NCBI GenBank assembly: GCA_946480695.1
Contig: CAMLKG010000003.1
Coordinates: 62,001 to 126,000 of the forward strand
Direction of reading: 5' to 3'
DNA length: 64,000 nucleotides
Source: an uncultured Cellvibrio sp.
GTDB lineage: Bacteria > Pseudomonadota > Gammaproteobacteria > Pseudomonadales > Cellvibrionaceae
This document shows, piece by piece, positions 54,046 through 62,755 of this stretch (within the stretch, counting starts at the first letter, position 1; each line of letters opens with the position of its first letter). The translations under genes and the position numbers were made by a program. The notes under the pieces were generated by a model. That model saw only the letters and a list, made by a program, of their open reading frames with translations. It searched no databases and was not told where the DNA came from.

Positions 54046-55194
54046 CTAGCCCAGGGGTGTCCATGCACCATCAGCCCCGGATGAGGTTAGCACGGCCTGG
54101 ATAAAACGCATTCCCTCAACGCCGGTATTAATATCCGGTACCCAGCCTTGCAGGAAATGCGTTTCACCTTGTTGGCGCGCCACCAGGATATCGGCGATGT
54201 CTTTATACAAATTGGCGAAGCCTTCGAGGTAACCCTCCGGGTGGCCACCGGGGGTGCGCATACCGCGTGCGGCTATGTCACTGCCGATATCGCCTCGACG
54301 GGTAATGCGTTGGCGGGGCTTGTTTAATTCAGCGAACCATAGCTCGTTAGGGTTTTCCTGGGCCCATTCAATGCCTGCCTTATCGCCAAAGATGCGAATG
54401 CGCAGGCCGTTTTCACAACCGGGCGCGACCTGGCTACTCCACAACATGCCTTTGGCTCCGCCGTCAAAACGCAGGAGGGCGTGGACATTGTCGTCAACCA
54501 GCCGGCCATCGACAAAACTGGCCAAATCCGCACTCACTGAATTTACTTTTTGCCGGGTAATGAATTGCGCGAGCTGGAAGGCGTGGGTACCAATATCCCC
54601 CAAACAGCCGGCGGCGCCCGAGCGTGCGGGGTCAGTGCGCCAGGATGCCTGCTTGTTATCTTCCGCCGCCGCTTCTGTCAGCCACTCCTGCGGATATTCC
54701 ACCTGTACCACGCGCAATGTCCCCAGCTTGCCTTGTGCAACCAGTTCGCGCGCATAACGCACCAGGGGATAGGCGCTGTAGTTGTGGGTGAGCGCAAAGA
54801 AACAGCCGCTTTTTTTCACGATTTGTTCAAGCTCAAGCGCTTCTTCCAGGGTGCGTGTTACCGGCTTATCGCAAATTACATCGATGCCTGCTTCCAGGCA
54901 GGCCTTGGCCACCGGAAAATGCATATGGTTCGGCGTCACTATCACTACCGCCTGGATACCATCCGCGCGATTTTTTTCCACACGCAACATTTCTTCATAG
55001 GAGGTGTAAGCGCGATCAGCGGCGATGTGTAAATCCGCTGCGGATAATTTTGCATTTTCAGGGTTGGATGAAAGGGCACCGGCAACCAATTCAAAACGAT
55101 CATCCATACGCGCCGCAATGCGATGCACAGCGCCGATAAAAGCGCCGCGGCCACCGCCGACCATGGCGTAACGAATTCTGGGAGTTGTCATCAT
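54046..55194 (-). CDS. Gfo/Idh/MocA-family NAD-dependent oxidoreductase
   Basis: The 382-residue protein has an N-terminal Rossmann fold (YAMVGGGRGAFIGAVHRI), the family motif CDKPVTRTLEEALELE at about residue 95, and the catalytic histidine region LGDIGTHAFQLAQF (DxGxH). Members oxidise or reduce sugars and inositols with NAD(P). It lies 33 bp after the isomerase gene and 87 bp before the MFS gene. The substrate is not evident. Confidence 0.88.
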   Translation of the reverse strand: MMTTPRIRYAMVGGGRGAFIGAVHRIAARMDDRFELVAGALSSNPENAKLSAADLHIAADRAYTSYEEMLRVEKNRADGIQAVVIVTPNHMHFPVAKACLEAGIDVICDKPVTRTLEEALELEQIVKKSGCFFALTHNYSAYPLVRYARELVAQGKLGTLRVVQVEYPQEWLTEAAAEDNKQASWRTDPARSGAAGCLGDIGTHAFQLAQFITRQKVNSVSADLASFVDGRLVDDNVHALLRFDGGAKGMLWSSQVAPGCENGLRIRIFGDKAGIEWAQENPNELWFAELNKPRQRITRRGDIGSDIAARGMRTPGGHPEGYLEGFANLYKDIADILVARQQGETHFLQGWVPDINTGVEGMRFIQAVLTSSGADGAWTPLG

Positions 55195-55227
55195 TTAATT
55201 TCCTGGGTCAAGGCAACTGAAAAAAAA

Positions 55228-56280
55228 TTAAAGGCCGAGGATTTTGCGATTCTTCGCCTCATCAATTCCGCTTTTTGCAAAATCATCAAATGCGCGTTCG
55301 GTGACTTTAATTATGTGTTGCTGGATAAACTTCGCGCCCTCTTCGGCACCCACCTCCGGATGTTTCAAACAGCATTCCCATTCCAGCACAGCCCAACCAT
55401 CGTAATCGTAGGCGGCGAATTTGGAAAAAATTTGTTTGAAATCGACTTGGCCATCACCGAGTGAACGGAAGCGCCCGGCGCGATCAACCCAGCTTTCATA
55501 GCCACCGTATACACCCTGTTGCGCGCTCGGATTAAATTCCGCATCTTTTACATGGAACATTTTGATTCGCGAATGGTAGCGATCGATAAAGGCGAGGTAA
55601 TCAAGCTGTTGCAGGACAAAATGCGAGGGATCAAACAAGATATTTGCGCGCGGATGGTTATTAACTGCTTTCAGGAAACGTTCAAAGGTTGCGCCGTCGT
55701 GCAGGTCTTCACCGGGATGGATTTCATAGCAAACATCCACGCCGGCTGCATCAAATGCATCGAGGATCGGCAACCAGCGCTTGGCTAATTCAGCAAAACC
55801 ATTTTCCACCAGGCCAGCGGGGCGTTGCGGCCAGGGGTAGAGGAAAGGCCACAAAAGCGCACCCGAAAAAGTGGCGTGGGCTTTCAACCCAAGGTTTTTG
55901 CTCGCCCTGGCGGCCAGCATTAATTGTTCAACCGCCCACGCCTGGCGCGCCTTGGGATTGCCGCGCACCGATTCGGGAGCGAAACCATCAAACATTTCAT
56001 CGTATGCCGGGTGAACTGCCACTAACTGGCCCTGCAAATGGGTAGACAATTCAGTGGCTACCAAACCGTGTTTAGCGAGGATAGCCTGGAATTCCTTGCA
56101 ATAATCCACACTATTGGCGGCTTTTTCCAAATCAAACACGCGCTTGTCCCAGGTTGGGATTTGCACGCCCTTAAAACCCAGGCTCGCAACCCAGGCAGCG
56201 ATATTTTCCAGGGTATTAAACGGCGCTTCATCGCCTAGGAACTGGGCAAGGAAAATGGCGGGGCCTTTTAGAGTCTTCAT
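55228..56280 (-). CDS. TIM-barrel sugar isomerase/epimerase
   Basis: The 350-residue protein belongs to the xylose isomerase-like TIM-barrel family, with metal ligands in CYEIHPGEDLHDG, NILFDPSHFVLQQLDY and KMFHVKDAEF. It starts at ATG 56280 with a GGAG ribosome site. Such proteins occur with Gfo/Idh oxidoreductases in inositol and unusual sugar pathways, which fits the operon. The activity is unassigned. Confidence 0.85.
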   Translation of the reverse strand: MKTLKGPAIFLAQFLGDEAPFNTLENIAAWVASLGFKGVQIPTWDKRVFDLEKAANSVDYCKEFQAILAKHGLVATELSTHLQGQLVAVHPAYDEMFDGFAPESVRGNPKARQAWAVEQLMLAARASKNLGLKAHATFSGALLWPFLYPWPQRPAGLVENGFAELAKRWLPILDAFDAAGVDVCYEIHPGEDLHDGATFERFLKAVNNHPRANILFDPSHFVLQQLDYLAFIDRYHSRIKMFHVKDAEFNPSAQQGVYGGYESWVDRAGRFRSLGDGQVDFKQIFSKFAAYDYDGWAVLEWECCLKHPEVGAEEGAKFIQQHIIKVTERAFDDFAKSGIDEAKNRKILGL

Positions 56281-56477
56281 AGTATCTCCAGCAGTGATCG
56301 GACGCCTGGCATCCGCTAATGATTAACGGCTAGTTATTGAGTCGTTGGTGTGCTTCCAGCCTGGGGCAACATAAGAAAAATCTGATTTATTAATCAGCGC
56401 AAAACTCTATTCCATGTCACCTTGGGGCGCGACACGGAAAACAGTTATTTACACTTCTTATAACCTGTACGCATTGG

Positions 56478-58415
56478 CTAGAGGATAGAACATATTTGTT
56501 GCGCCGCCGCGAGAACTTGTGGAAATGAGGCCTCGGCCAAAGCCCCGAATGCCGGATGGTTTTTCAACACCGAACGACTGGTTGCCGGGCTGGGCAAGCC
56601 GCATAAAAAGCGGGCTAATTGTCGCGGTTGGCGCAATGGGAGGTGCGCTTCACCTCGGAGCCCGGCGACCCATTGCAGCTGTGGTTCAGTGAGCGGCATC
56701 GCCGCCGGCAGGATTACAGTTGCATAATTATCCCCGCGACAATGGTTACAGATACCGCAGACCCCCGCCGTTGGCTCACCGAAATATTGCAACAATTGCT
56801 GGCTCAAACACGCAGGGTTATTGGCAAATGCCAGCAGGTGGCGAATGCGGCTGATATCGCGGACCTCCCGCCCTGCAAATAATTGGTCGAGGTAATCGCA
56901 CAATCCATTTAATTGTGCGGGGGAGGCAATCACGCGATTATTTCGGTAACCCTGGCGCAAATTGGCTACCGCCAACTCAATCCAGTTTTTCCCGGCCAGG
57001 TAATCCAATGCTTTGGTAATCCGCGCTTTCGGTTGCTGCAATTGTTGTGATGCAGCGAGCGTATCCAGTGTCAGCCACTTTTTGCCCATATGCCCCGCTG
57101 CGAAAACCTGTTGCAGAAAAACAGCGCGATCCGCGTCGAATTGCTGGAGGATAAATTCACGCGGCTGCACAAACCGGATTTTATATTCAGTATAAAAAGG
57201 GCCTTGCGCGCTGATAATACCTTGTAATTCAAGATAGGTTAGCGCGGTGTTTAACACCAGCGGACGCAAATCAAACTGCTGCGAAAGTTCATAGATTGAA
57301 ATATCGAATAGATCATCGAGCCCTAGTAAGTGTTCGATAAGTGCATGCAGGCTTTCGCCTGACGGTGTATCACCGTAAGTGAAGTTTTCCAATGTCCGTA
57401 TGTCATCGCCCGCCGCCAACATTTCGCACAGCGAAGGCATTCCATCACGGCCTGCGCGACCGATTTCCTGTACATAATTCTCGATGGATTTGGGTAAATT
57501 AAAATGATAAACCGCGCGGATGTTGCTTTTATCGATTCCCATTCCAAACGCAATAGTGGCGACCACGACCGGAACTTCACCTTTCATAAACCGGTCCTGG
57601 ATATGGTCGCGCTCGCCATCCTTTAGCCCCGCGTGGTAATGCACCGCCCGCATCCCGGCTTCATTGATAACCCGCGCAACGTCTTCCGCTGTTTTTTGCA
57701 AGGTAACGTAAACAATCGTTGCCGCATCAACCGGTTGTTCACGCAAGCGTGACAATAATAACGCCATACGTTCCCCTGCCTTGCAGGGCGTCACGCGTAA
57801 CTGCAAATTTGCGCGCGCAAAGCTGGTTTGGATATGGTGTTGCGGCTGGATGGAAAATTGCCCGCAAATATCCCGGGCCACTTCCGGTGTCGCGGTGGCC
57901 GTCAATGCGAGCACGCGCTCAACACTTAATTTTTTTGCGAGGCCTGCCAGCAACAAATAGTCCGGCCGAAAATTGTGGCCCCATTCAGAAATACAATGGG
58001 CCTCGTCTATCGCCAATAAACTGATTCGAATACCGGCCAGCCGTTGGATGAAACCTTCGTTCTTTAAACGCTCCGGCGATACATAGAGCAACTTAATTGT
58101 GCCTTTGTGCATCGCTGCATATATTGATTGCGCTTCGTCACCTGTCATTGATGAATCCAGGCGCGCAGCAGCAATACCTGCGGCCGCCAGCGTATCTACC
58201 TGGTCTTTCATAAGGGCAATTAACGGAGATACCACCAGCGTTAATCCCTCTAGCATTAACGCCGGTAATTGGTAACACAAACTCTTGCCGCCGCCTGTGG
58301 GAAACACCGCCAATGCTGAATGGCCGTGCAATAGCGCATTGATTACCGCTTCCTGCCCTGGACGAAACGCCGGTAATTTAAAAATATTACGTAAAATATC
58401 TAACGCATGCGACAT
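56478..58415 (-). CDS. recQ: RecQ-family ATP-dependent DNA helicase without HRDC domain
   Basis: The 645-residue protein has the helicase core with Walker A (VFPTGGGKSLCYQLPAL), DEAH-type box (LAIDEAHCISEWGHNFRPDY), motif VI (QEIGRAGRDGMPS) and the RecQ zinc-binding and winged-helix region (CGICNHC). It is followed by about 80 residues that do not look like an HRDC domain. RecQ unwinds DNA in 3'-5' direction during repair and recombination. The short C-terminus suggests a second RecQ type; a full-length recQ may lie elsewhere. Confidence 0.87.
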   Translation of the reverse strand: MSHALDILRNIFKLPAFRPGQEAVINALLHGHSALAVFPTGGGKSLCYQLPALMLEGLTLVVSPLIALMKDQVDTLAAAGIAAARLDSSMTGDEAQSIYAAMHKGTIKLLYVSPERLKNEGFIQRLAGIRISLLAIDEAHCISEWGHNFRPDYLLLAGLAKKLSVERVLALTATATPEVARDICGQFSIQPQHHIQTSFARANLQLRVTPCKAGERMALLLSRLREQPVDAATIVYVTLQKTAEDVARVINEAGMRAVHYHAGLKDGERDHIQDRFMKGEVPVVVATIAFGMGIDKSNIRAVYHFNLPKSIENYVQEIGRAGRDGMPSLCEMLAAGDDIRTLENFTYGDTPSGESLHALIEHLLGLDDLFDISIYELSQQFDLRPLVLNTALTYLELQGIISAQGPFYTEYKIRFVQPREFILQQFDADRAVFLQQVFAAGHMGKKWLTLDTLAASQQLQQPKARITKALDYLAGKNWIELAVANLRQGYRNNRVIASPAQLNGLCDYLDQLFAGREVRDISRIRHLLAFANNPACLSQQLLQYFGEPTAGVCGICNHCRGDNYATVILPAAMPLTEPQLQWVAGLRGEAHLPLRQPRQLARFLCGLPSPATSRSVLKNHPAFGALAEASFPQVLAAAQQICSIL

Positions 58416-58437
58416 GGGATATATAGCTGCAATAAAA

Positions 58438-58457
58438 AACCACGCCAGGGCGTGGTT
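58438..58457 (-). terminator. intrinsic terminator of the cytochrome b561-yceI operon
   Basis: AACCACGCC pairs with GGCGTGGTT (loop AG or CAGG), and on the minus strand is followed by T-rich sequence. It lies 23 bp after yceI and just before recQ. Confidence 0.8.
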
Positions 58458-58479
58458 CTTTCGGGTTAGCAGGATTCAA

Positions 58480-59064
58480 TTATTGCTTGACGCCTTCAAC
58501 TTCCAATTCAAGTTTTACTGTTTGGGAAGCCGGGCCCAAATCCATCTTGATATTGAAATCCTTTAATTTAATTTCAGTTTCACCGGAGAAACCGGCACGG
58601 TAGCCGCCCCAGGGGTCTTTACCTTCGCCCACTTTTTCAACCTCGATGGTTACACTCCTGGTTACGCCATTCAGGGTTAAGTCACCAACGATATCGAATT
58701 CATCCTTATCATCGCCATCCACTTTAACGGATTTGCTCACAAAGGTGGCCTTGGGAAATTTTTCTACATTCAGGAAGTCATCGCTGCGCAAATGCTTGTC
58801 GCGTTCGGCGTGGTTGGAATTGATACTGGTGGTATCGATAGTGACATTAACCGTGCTGGCTTCCGGTTTGGCAGGATCATAAGTGAACTCGCCCTCGAAT
58901 TTGTCGAAACGACCGGTGAGCACGCTATAGCCCAGATGTTTGATCGCAAAATTGATAGATGCATGGGCGCCCTTGGTATCAATGACGTAGGTATCCGCCA
59001 TAACAGGCAGGCTCATCATGGATATACCGCTCACAGCGAGGGCAAGAATCGATTTTTTTAGCAT
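58480..59064 (-). CDS. yceI: YceI-family periplasmic protein
   Basis: The 194-residue protein has a signal peptide (cleavage near VMA, residue 23) and the YceI lipocalin-like barrel, with [20 protein letters not shown] and [20 protein letters not shown]. Homologues bind long isoprenoid or amphiphilic molecules; the precise role is unclear. It follows the cytochrome b561 gene by 60 bp, a pairing common in bacteria, and may work with it in redox stress. Confidence 0.93.
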   Translation of the reverse strand: MLKKSILALAVSGISMMSLPVMADTYVIDTKGAHASINFAIKHLGYSVLTGRFDKFEGEFTYDPAKPEASTVNVTIDTTSINSNHAERDKHLRSDDFLNVEKFPKATFVSKSVKVDGDDKDEFDIVGDLTLNGVTRSVTIEVEKVGEGKDPWGGYRAGFSGETEIKLKDFNIKMDLGPASQTVKLELEVEGVKQ

Positions 59065-59124
59065 GTGTAAACTCCTTTGAGGTTAACCATTGGAAAAACG
59101 TTGTTTGAAAAAATTATGACCATT

Positions 59125-59679
59125 TCACCCGGACTTTTTTACCGGTTTAAGCATACGCACCAAAGTGCGGTCACGCTTCACAAAATGGTGAAATAAAGCG
59201 CCAATTGTATGCAGGACCACAAGCGCAATAATGCCCCACGCCAGGTATTCATGTATTTCACCCGCAAGGTCAACATTTGCGGAACTCAATTGGATAATTG
59301 CCGGAAATTTCAGTACATCAAACATACTGGCGGCCTGGCCTTCCGCCGTGGTAATTAAATAGCCGCTTGCAATCACCACAACAATAAATAAATAAAGTGC
59401 AAATTTGACCAGCCTGGCAGTTATTTGTTGCGCAGGTGTTGCGGATAAATACACCGGGTTTGGATTGGCCATTCGCCAGAGGATGCGCGCGACCATTAAC
59501 AACAAAACCACAAGTCCCACACTGACATGTAATTCCGGTGCTTCGTGATACCAATCGTCGTAATAGGTGAGTTCCACCATGTAAACACCCAGGCCAAATA
59601 AAAATAAAATCAGTACCGCACTGATCCAATGGATCAGAATCGAGATCAAACCAAAACCATTGGAGGAATCCTTTAACAT
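59125..59679 (-). CDS. cytochrome b561
   Basis: The 184-residue protein has four membrane helices with the haem-ligating histidines of the CybB family: ILIHWISAVLILFLFG, ELHVSVGLVVLLLM and HEYLAWGIIALVVLHTIGAL. It would pass electrons from the quinone pool to periplasmic acceptors or scavenge superoxide, as shown for CybB. It is the first gene of a unit with yceI. Confidence 0.9.
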   Translation of the reverse strand: MLKDSSNGFGLISILIHWISAVLILFLFGLGVYMVELTYYDDWYHEAPELHVSVGLVVLLLMVARILWRMANPNPVYLSATPAQQITARLVKFALYLFIVVVIASGYLITTAEGQAASMFDVLKFPAIIQLSSANVDLAGEIHEYLAWGIIALVVLHTIGALFHHFVKRDRTLVRMLKPVKKSG

Positions 59680-59926
59680 GCGCGACCCCGTGTTATTGCC
59701 TTGAATGGAAGTGAAATGAAGATAGCAGCAATAGCGATAATTTACAGCTGCAAAAATTTTTAACTAGTGCGCAACTTAAACTGGAGCCGATGTATGTATA
59801 GGCTGGCTTACATAAACAACTTCTTCTTTTTCAAGAAGTTATATTGGGTGAGATAATTATCCACAGCGGATAGACGGGGCAAACCATCAGTTTTTTCGTT
59901 GCTTATGATTCAAATTTCAACGCCTG

Positions 59927-60331
59927 TCAGGTGCCATCCTGTGATCGTTTTAACACCGGACGTTTTTGTCCTTTCTCATCAATCGCCACATAAATATATT
60001 CACCTTCCGTCACCTGGCAAATTTGGTGGGTGAGGAAATCCTTGATCCAGACTTCCACTTTCACGCGAATGGAAGTATTACCGATCCTCAGGGTACTTGT
60101 ATAACAACTGATGACTGACCCCACGGGGACCGGGCGAATAAATACCATGCTGCCCACTGCCACCGTGGTAACCCTGCCCTGGGCAACCTCATTTGCATGT
60201 ATAGCCCCGGCGATATCCATCTGCGCCATCAACCAACCACCAAAAATATCGCCGAAGGGATTGGTGTCGGCCGGCATGGTGATTGTTTGCAGGGTAAGGT
60301 TTCCAGTGGGCGTATCGGTTCGTTCGTTCAT
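59927..60331 (-). CDS. yciA: YciA-type acyl-CoA thioesterase
   Basis: The 134-residue protein is a single hotdog domain with the family motif NPFGDIFGGWLMAQMDIAGA. It hydrolyses acyl-CoA to free acid and CoA in the cytoplasm. ATG 60331 is preferred over a TTG four codons upstream. It stands between genes without clear functional links. Confidence 0.9.
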   Translation of the reverse strand: MNERTDTPTGNLTLQTITMPADTNPFGDIFGGWLMAQMDIAGAIHANEVAQGRVTTVAVGSMVFIRPVPVGSVISCYTSTLRIGNTSIRVKVEVWIKDFLTHQICQVTEGEYIYVAIDEKGQKRPVLKRSQDGT

Positions 60332-60346
60332 AGGGGACCCCAAAAT

Positions 60347-60384
60347 AAAACCAGCCCAGAGTATAGCTACGCCGGGCTGGTTTT
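60347..60384 (-). terminator. intrinsic terminator of the serine-rich lipoprotein gene
   Basis: AAAACCAGCCC (60347-60357) and GGGCTGGTTTT (60374-60384) form a perfect 11-bp stem beyond the gene stop, with T-rich sequence on the minus strand. Confidence 0.75.
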
Positions 60385-60402
60385 GTTGGACAGGGTATGC
60401 GT

Positions 60403-62607
60403 TTAGTGTGTCAGTTGCCTACTGATACTGCCATCCATTTGCTGAATTATTATCGCTGTCTGGATATCCGGCCACTTATTGTTAAATGCGTCGGTAATAT
60501 CCAGTTTGAGCAAGAATAGGCTGTTATCCGTTTGAACCGGCAAATCATGCTTGAGTTGTACCTCTCCTATATTGAAGAAAAAGAAGGCATTTTCTTCGTT
60601 GTCGACAGTGTCCGCAGAAACTGTTCCAGTAAGGGTACCGTAATTGGTTTGGCCGTCCTCGCTGGTGATGGTAGCGGTATAGCTCATAGGGAAAGCACTG
60701 TAATTACTGAAAAAATGCAACCATAAATCATTGGTTTCATCCACATAATAACTTTGGACCAAGGGCTTCATGTAATCGAGCTGGATTGGCTTCATGACAA
60801 CCGATTGTCCATCATCACTTAGCTCATCCGCCTGCGCAGCACCATCAGTACTGACACGAGCCCATGGATCATTATCCAGGTCACCCCACAACCTGCTAAC
60901 AGGCGCCACTTGATACATACCTTTACACGGCAGGCTCAAGCGATAATTACCTTGCTTGTCGCTATTAATATAATCGACACCAAGCACCGGTGAATTTGTA
61001 TCACTGAGGGCATATACCATTTCGCGCTCAACCGGTTGACCATTTTTAAATGAAAGGCTGCCGCTGATACTGCACATTGATAAACGCTCAAGCTCAACAA
61101 CCTGTATATCGGGCGAGGCGCAGTTGGGCGAAAGTGTTATGGCTTTTTTCACAAAACCGAATTCACCCATCTCATAAAAATACAAAATCGCCTGTGATTC
61201 AACGCCTGATTGAACAACTTTTATATCGGCTATCCCCTGGGCATCCGTTATAAAATAACCTGATGCAAAATCCATCGCACCATTTTCATCCGACACTATA
61301 CCGCTAACACCTGCCAGGGATTCACCTTCAGGATTCTGCAATTTGACTCGCGCGCAATAATCCACAGGTTGGGTGAAGGTCAATGGATAATCCAGGTTCC
61401 ACCAATCGCTCAGGAAAATTTCATTAGTCACTAAAATTTCCAAATAAAATTTAACGCTTTCGCAATCAAACTCCTGTTGGCTTTCACTGACCATTTCCCC
61501 CTGTTCATTGTAGATAGTACCCTCGCCAAGCAAATCCCAAACGCCGGTTACCGGATTGTAGGTATAAACGGGTATCTGGAAGCCAACGCCAAGCGGGTCA
61601 CTATCGCCGAGCGTTTCAAGCAAGCCACAACTCGCCACGGGAATCTGGCGATTGATAATTACCGGTTCATCAGCGGCTGTTTTATAGGCGCCGCCTGCTT
61701 TCGCAATTTTTGCCTGCCGCGCCTTACGCATGGCTTGCAGCACAGGTTCACCGGTATCGGTATTTATTTCTGCGAAATTAAATGCGACGGACGCTAATTG
61801 ATTGCCATCGGAGTCGGCGTAGGCGCCGGGGAAAAATTGCTTGTCGTCGGCATCATTGGGATCAAAGGTGCGCACCGCAACATCCAGCGATTCAGTACCT
61901 TCCGGTAATAATGAACCTGGAATCTGGATTTGCATGCTATCGCGTTGCAGCTCATCATCCGCAGCGCTGACATTAATGGTAAATCCTTCCACCGCAGCCC
62001 CGGAAATTGAAGTAGCCTCGCTAATTCCTACGGTTTGCACCGGCACCCATTGTAGTTTGGCATCGAATTGGATTGCACTTTTGGCTTCGAGTTTGCGCGA
62101 GTAACTGGTATAGCCCGGATAGCTCACCGTAATTGCAACAGAACCTGGATCCGTGCCACTCAAATCAGCGTTGAAGCGCACACCTTTTTCGCCGCCATAA
62201 CTTCCAGCAACAGGTTTCACTGATTGCAGTGTCTGGTTATTACTGTCGAGCAAATTGACCTGGATATCTAATAATTCTGAATCGAGTTCAACACTGTTTC
62301 CAATTTCATCAAATGCACTTACAGTCCCATCAATTTTGGTCATCACCGAAACCATCGAACTGTTTTGCAATGATGAACTTGCAATGGCCGCTGATGAATT
62401 TGAAGTGGACTCGGACGACACCGTAGCTGGTGCAGACGAACTTGATACGGCCAGGGTTGAACTCAGGACACTCGAAGACAGCAAAGAGGAAACGTTAACA
62501 GAGGATGAACTGGAGGACGGCTTTGGGTTGGGATTATCACTTCCACCACCACATGCAACCAGGCAGGTTGCCGCACTTAATACGCACGCACGCAATAATA
62601 TCGACAT
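60403..62607 (-). CDS. large serine-rich lipoprotein of unknown function
   Basis: The 734-residue protein, read from ATG 62607 with an AGGGAGC ribosome site, has a signal peptide with lipobox (LVAC, Cys19) and should be anchored in the outer membrane. Residues 30-80 are a serine-rich linker like those in Cellvibrio plant-cell-wall enzymes. The rest contains several beta-sandwich-like segments, for example SGTDPGSVAITVSYPGYTSY and SGSLSFKNGQPVEREMVYAL, which look like carboxypeptidase-regulatory/Ig-like repeats. I see no catalytic domain. It may be a surface binding or adhesion protein. Confidence 0.7.
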   Translation of the reverse strand: MSILLRACVLSAATCLVACGGGSDNPNPKPSSSSSSVNVSSLLSSSVLSSTLAVSSSSAPATVSSESTSNSSAAIASSSLQNSSMVSVMTKIDGTVSAFDEIGNSVELDSELLDIQVNLLDSNNQTLQSVKPVAGSYGGEKGVRFNADLSGTDPGSVAITVSYPGYTSYSRKLEAKSAIQFDAKLQWVPVQTVGISEATSISGAAVEGFTINVSAADDELQRDSMQIQIPGSLLPEGTESLDVAVRTFDPNDADDKQFFPGAYADSDGNQLASVAFNFAEINTDTGEPVLQAMRKARQAKIAKAGGAYKTAADEPVIINRQIPVASCGLLETLGDSDPLGVGFQIPVYTYNPVTGVWDLLGEGTIYNEQGEMVSESQQEFDCESVKFYLEILVTNEIFLSDWWNLDYPLTFTQPVDYCARVKLQNPEGESLAGVSGIVSDENGAMDFASGYFITDAQGIADIKVVQSGVESQAILYFYEMGEFGFVKKAITLSPNCASPDIQVVELERLSMCSISGSLSFKNGQPVEREMVYALSDTNSPVLGVDYINSDKQGNYRLSLPCKGMYQVAPVSRLWGDLDNDPWARVSTDGAAQADELSDDGQSVVMKPIQLDYMKPLVQSYYVDETNDLWLHFFSNYSAFPMSYTATITSEDGQTNYGTLTGTVSADTVDNEENAFFFFNIGEVQLKHDLPVQTDNSLFLLKLDITDAFNNKWPDIQTAIIIQQMDGSISRQLTH

Positions 62608-62755
62608 AAAAAGCTCCCTGAAATTAGTGAAAAAACTCCTGTAGGCCGTGGCAATGAGCCAAGCCTCAACAGACCGGGAAATTATAGGGCGATATGTCGC
62701 TATGGATGCCGCAGCACCGCAAAAACGCGACATGCGTCACAGGCAGCGGGAAATA

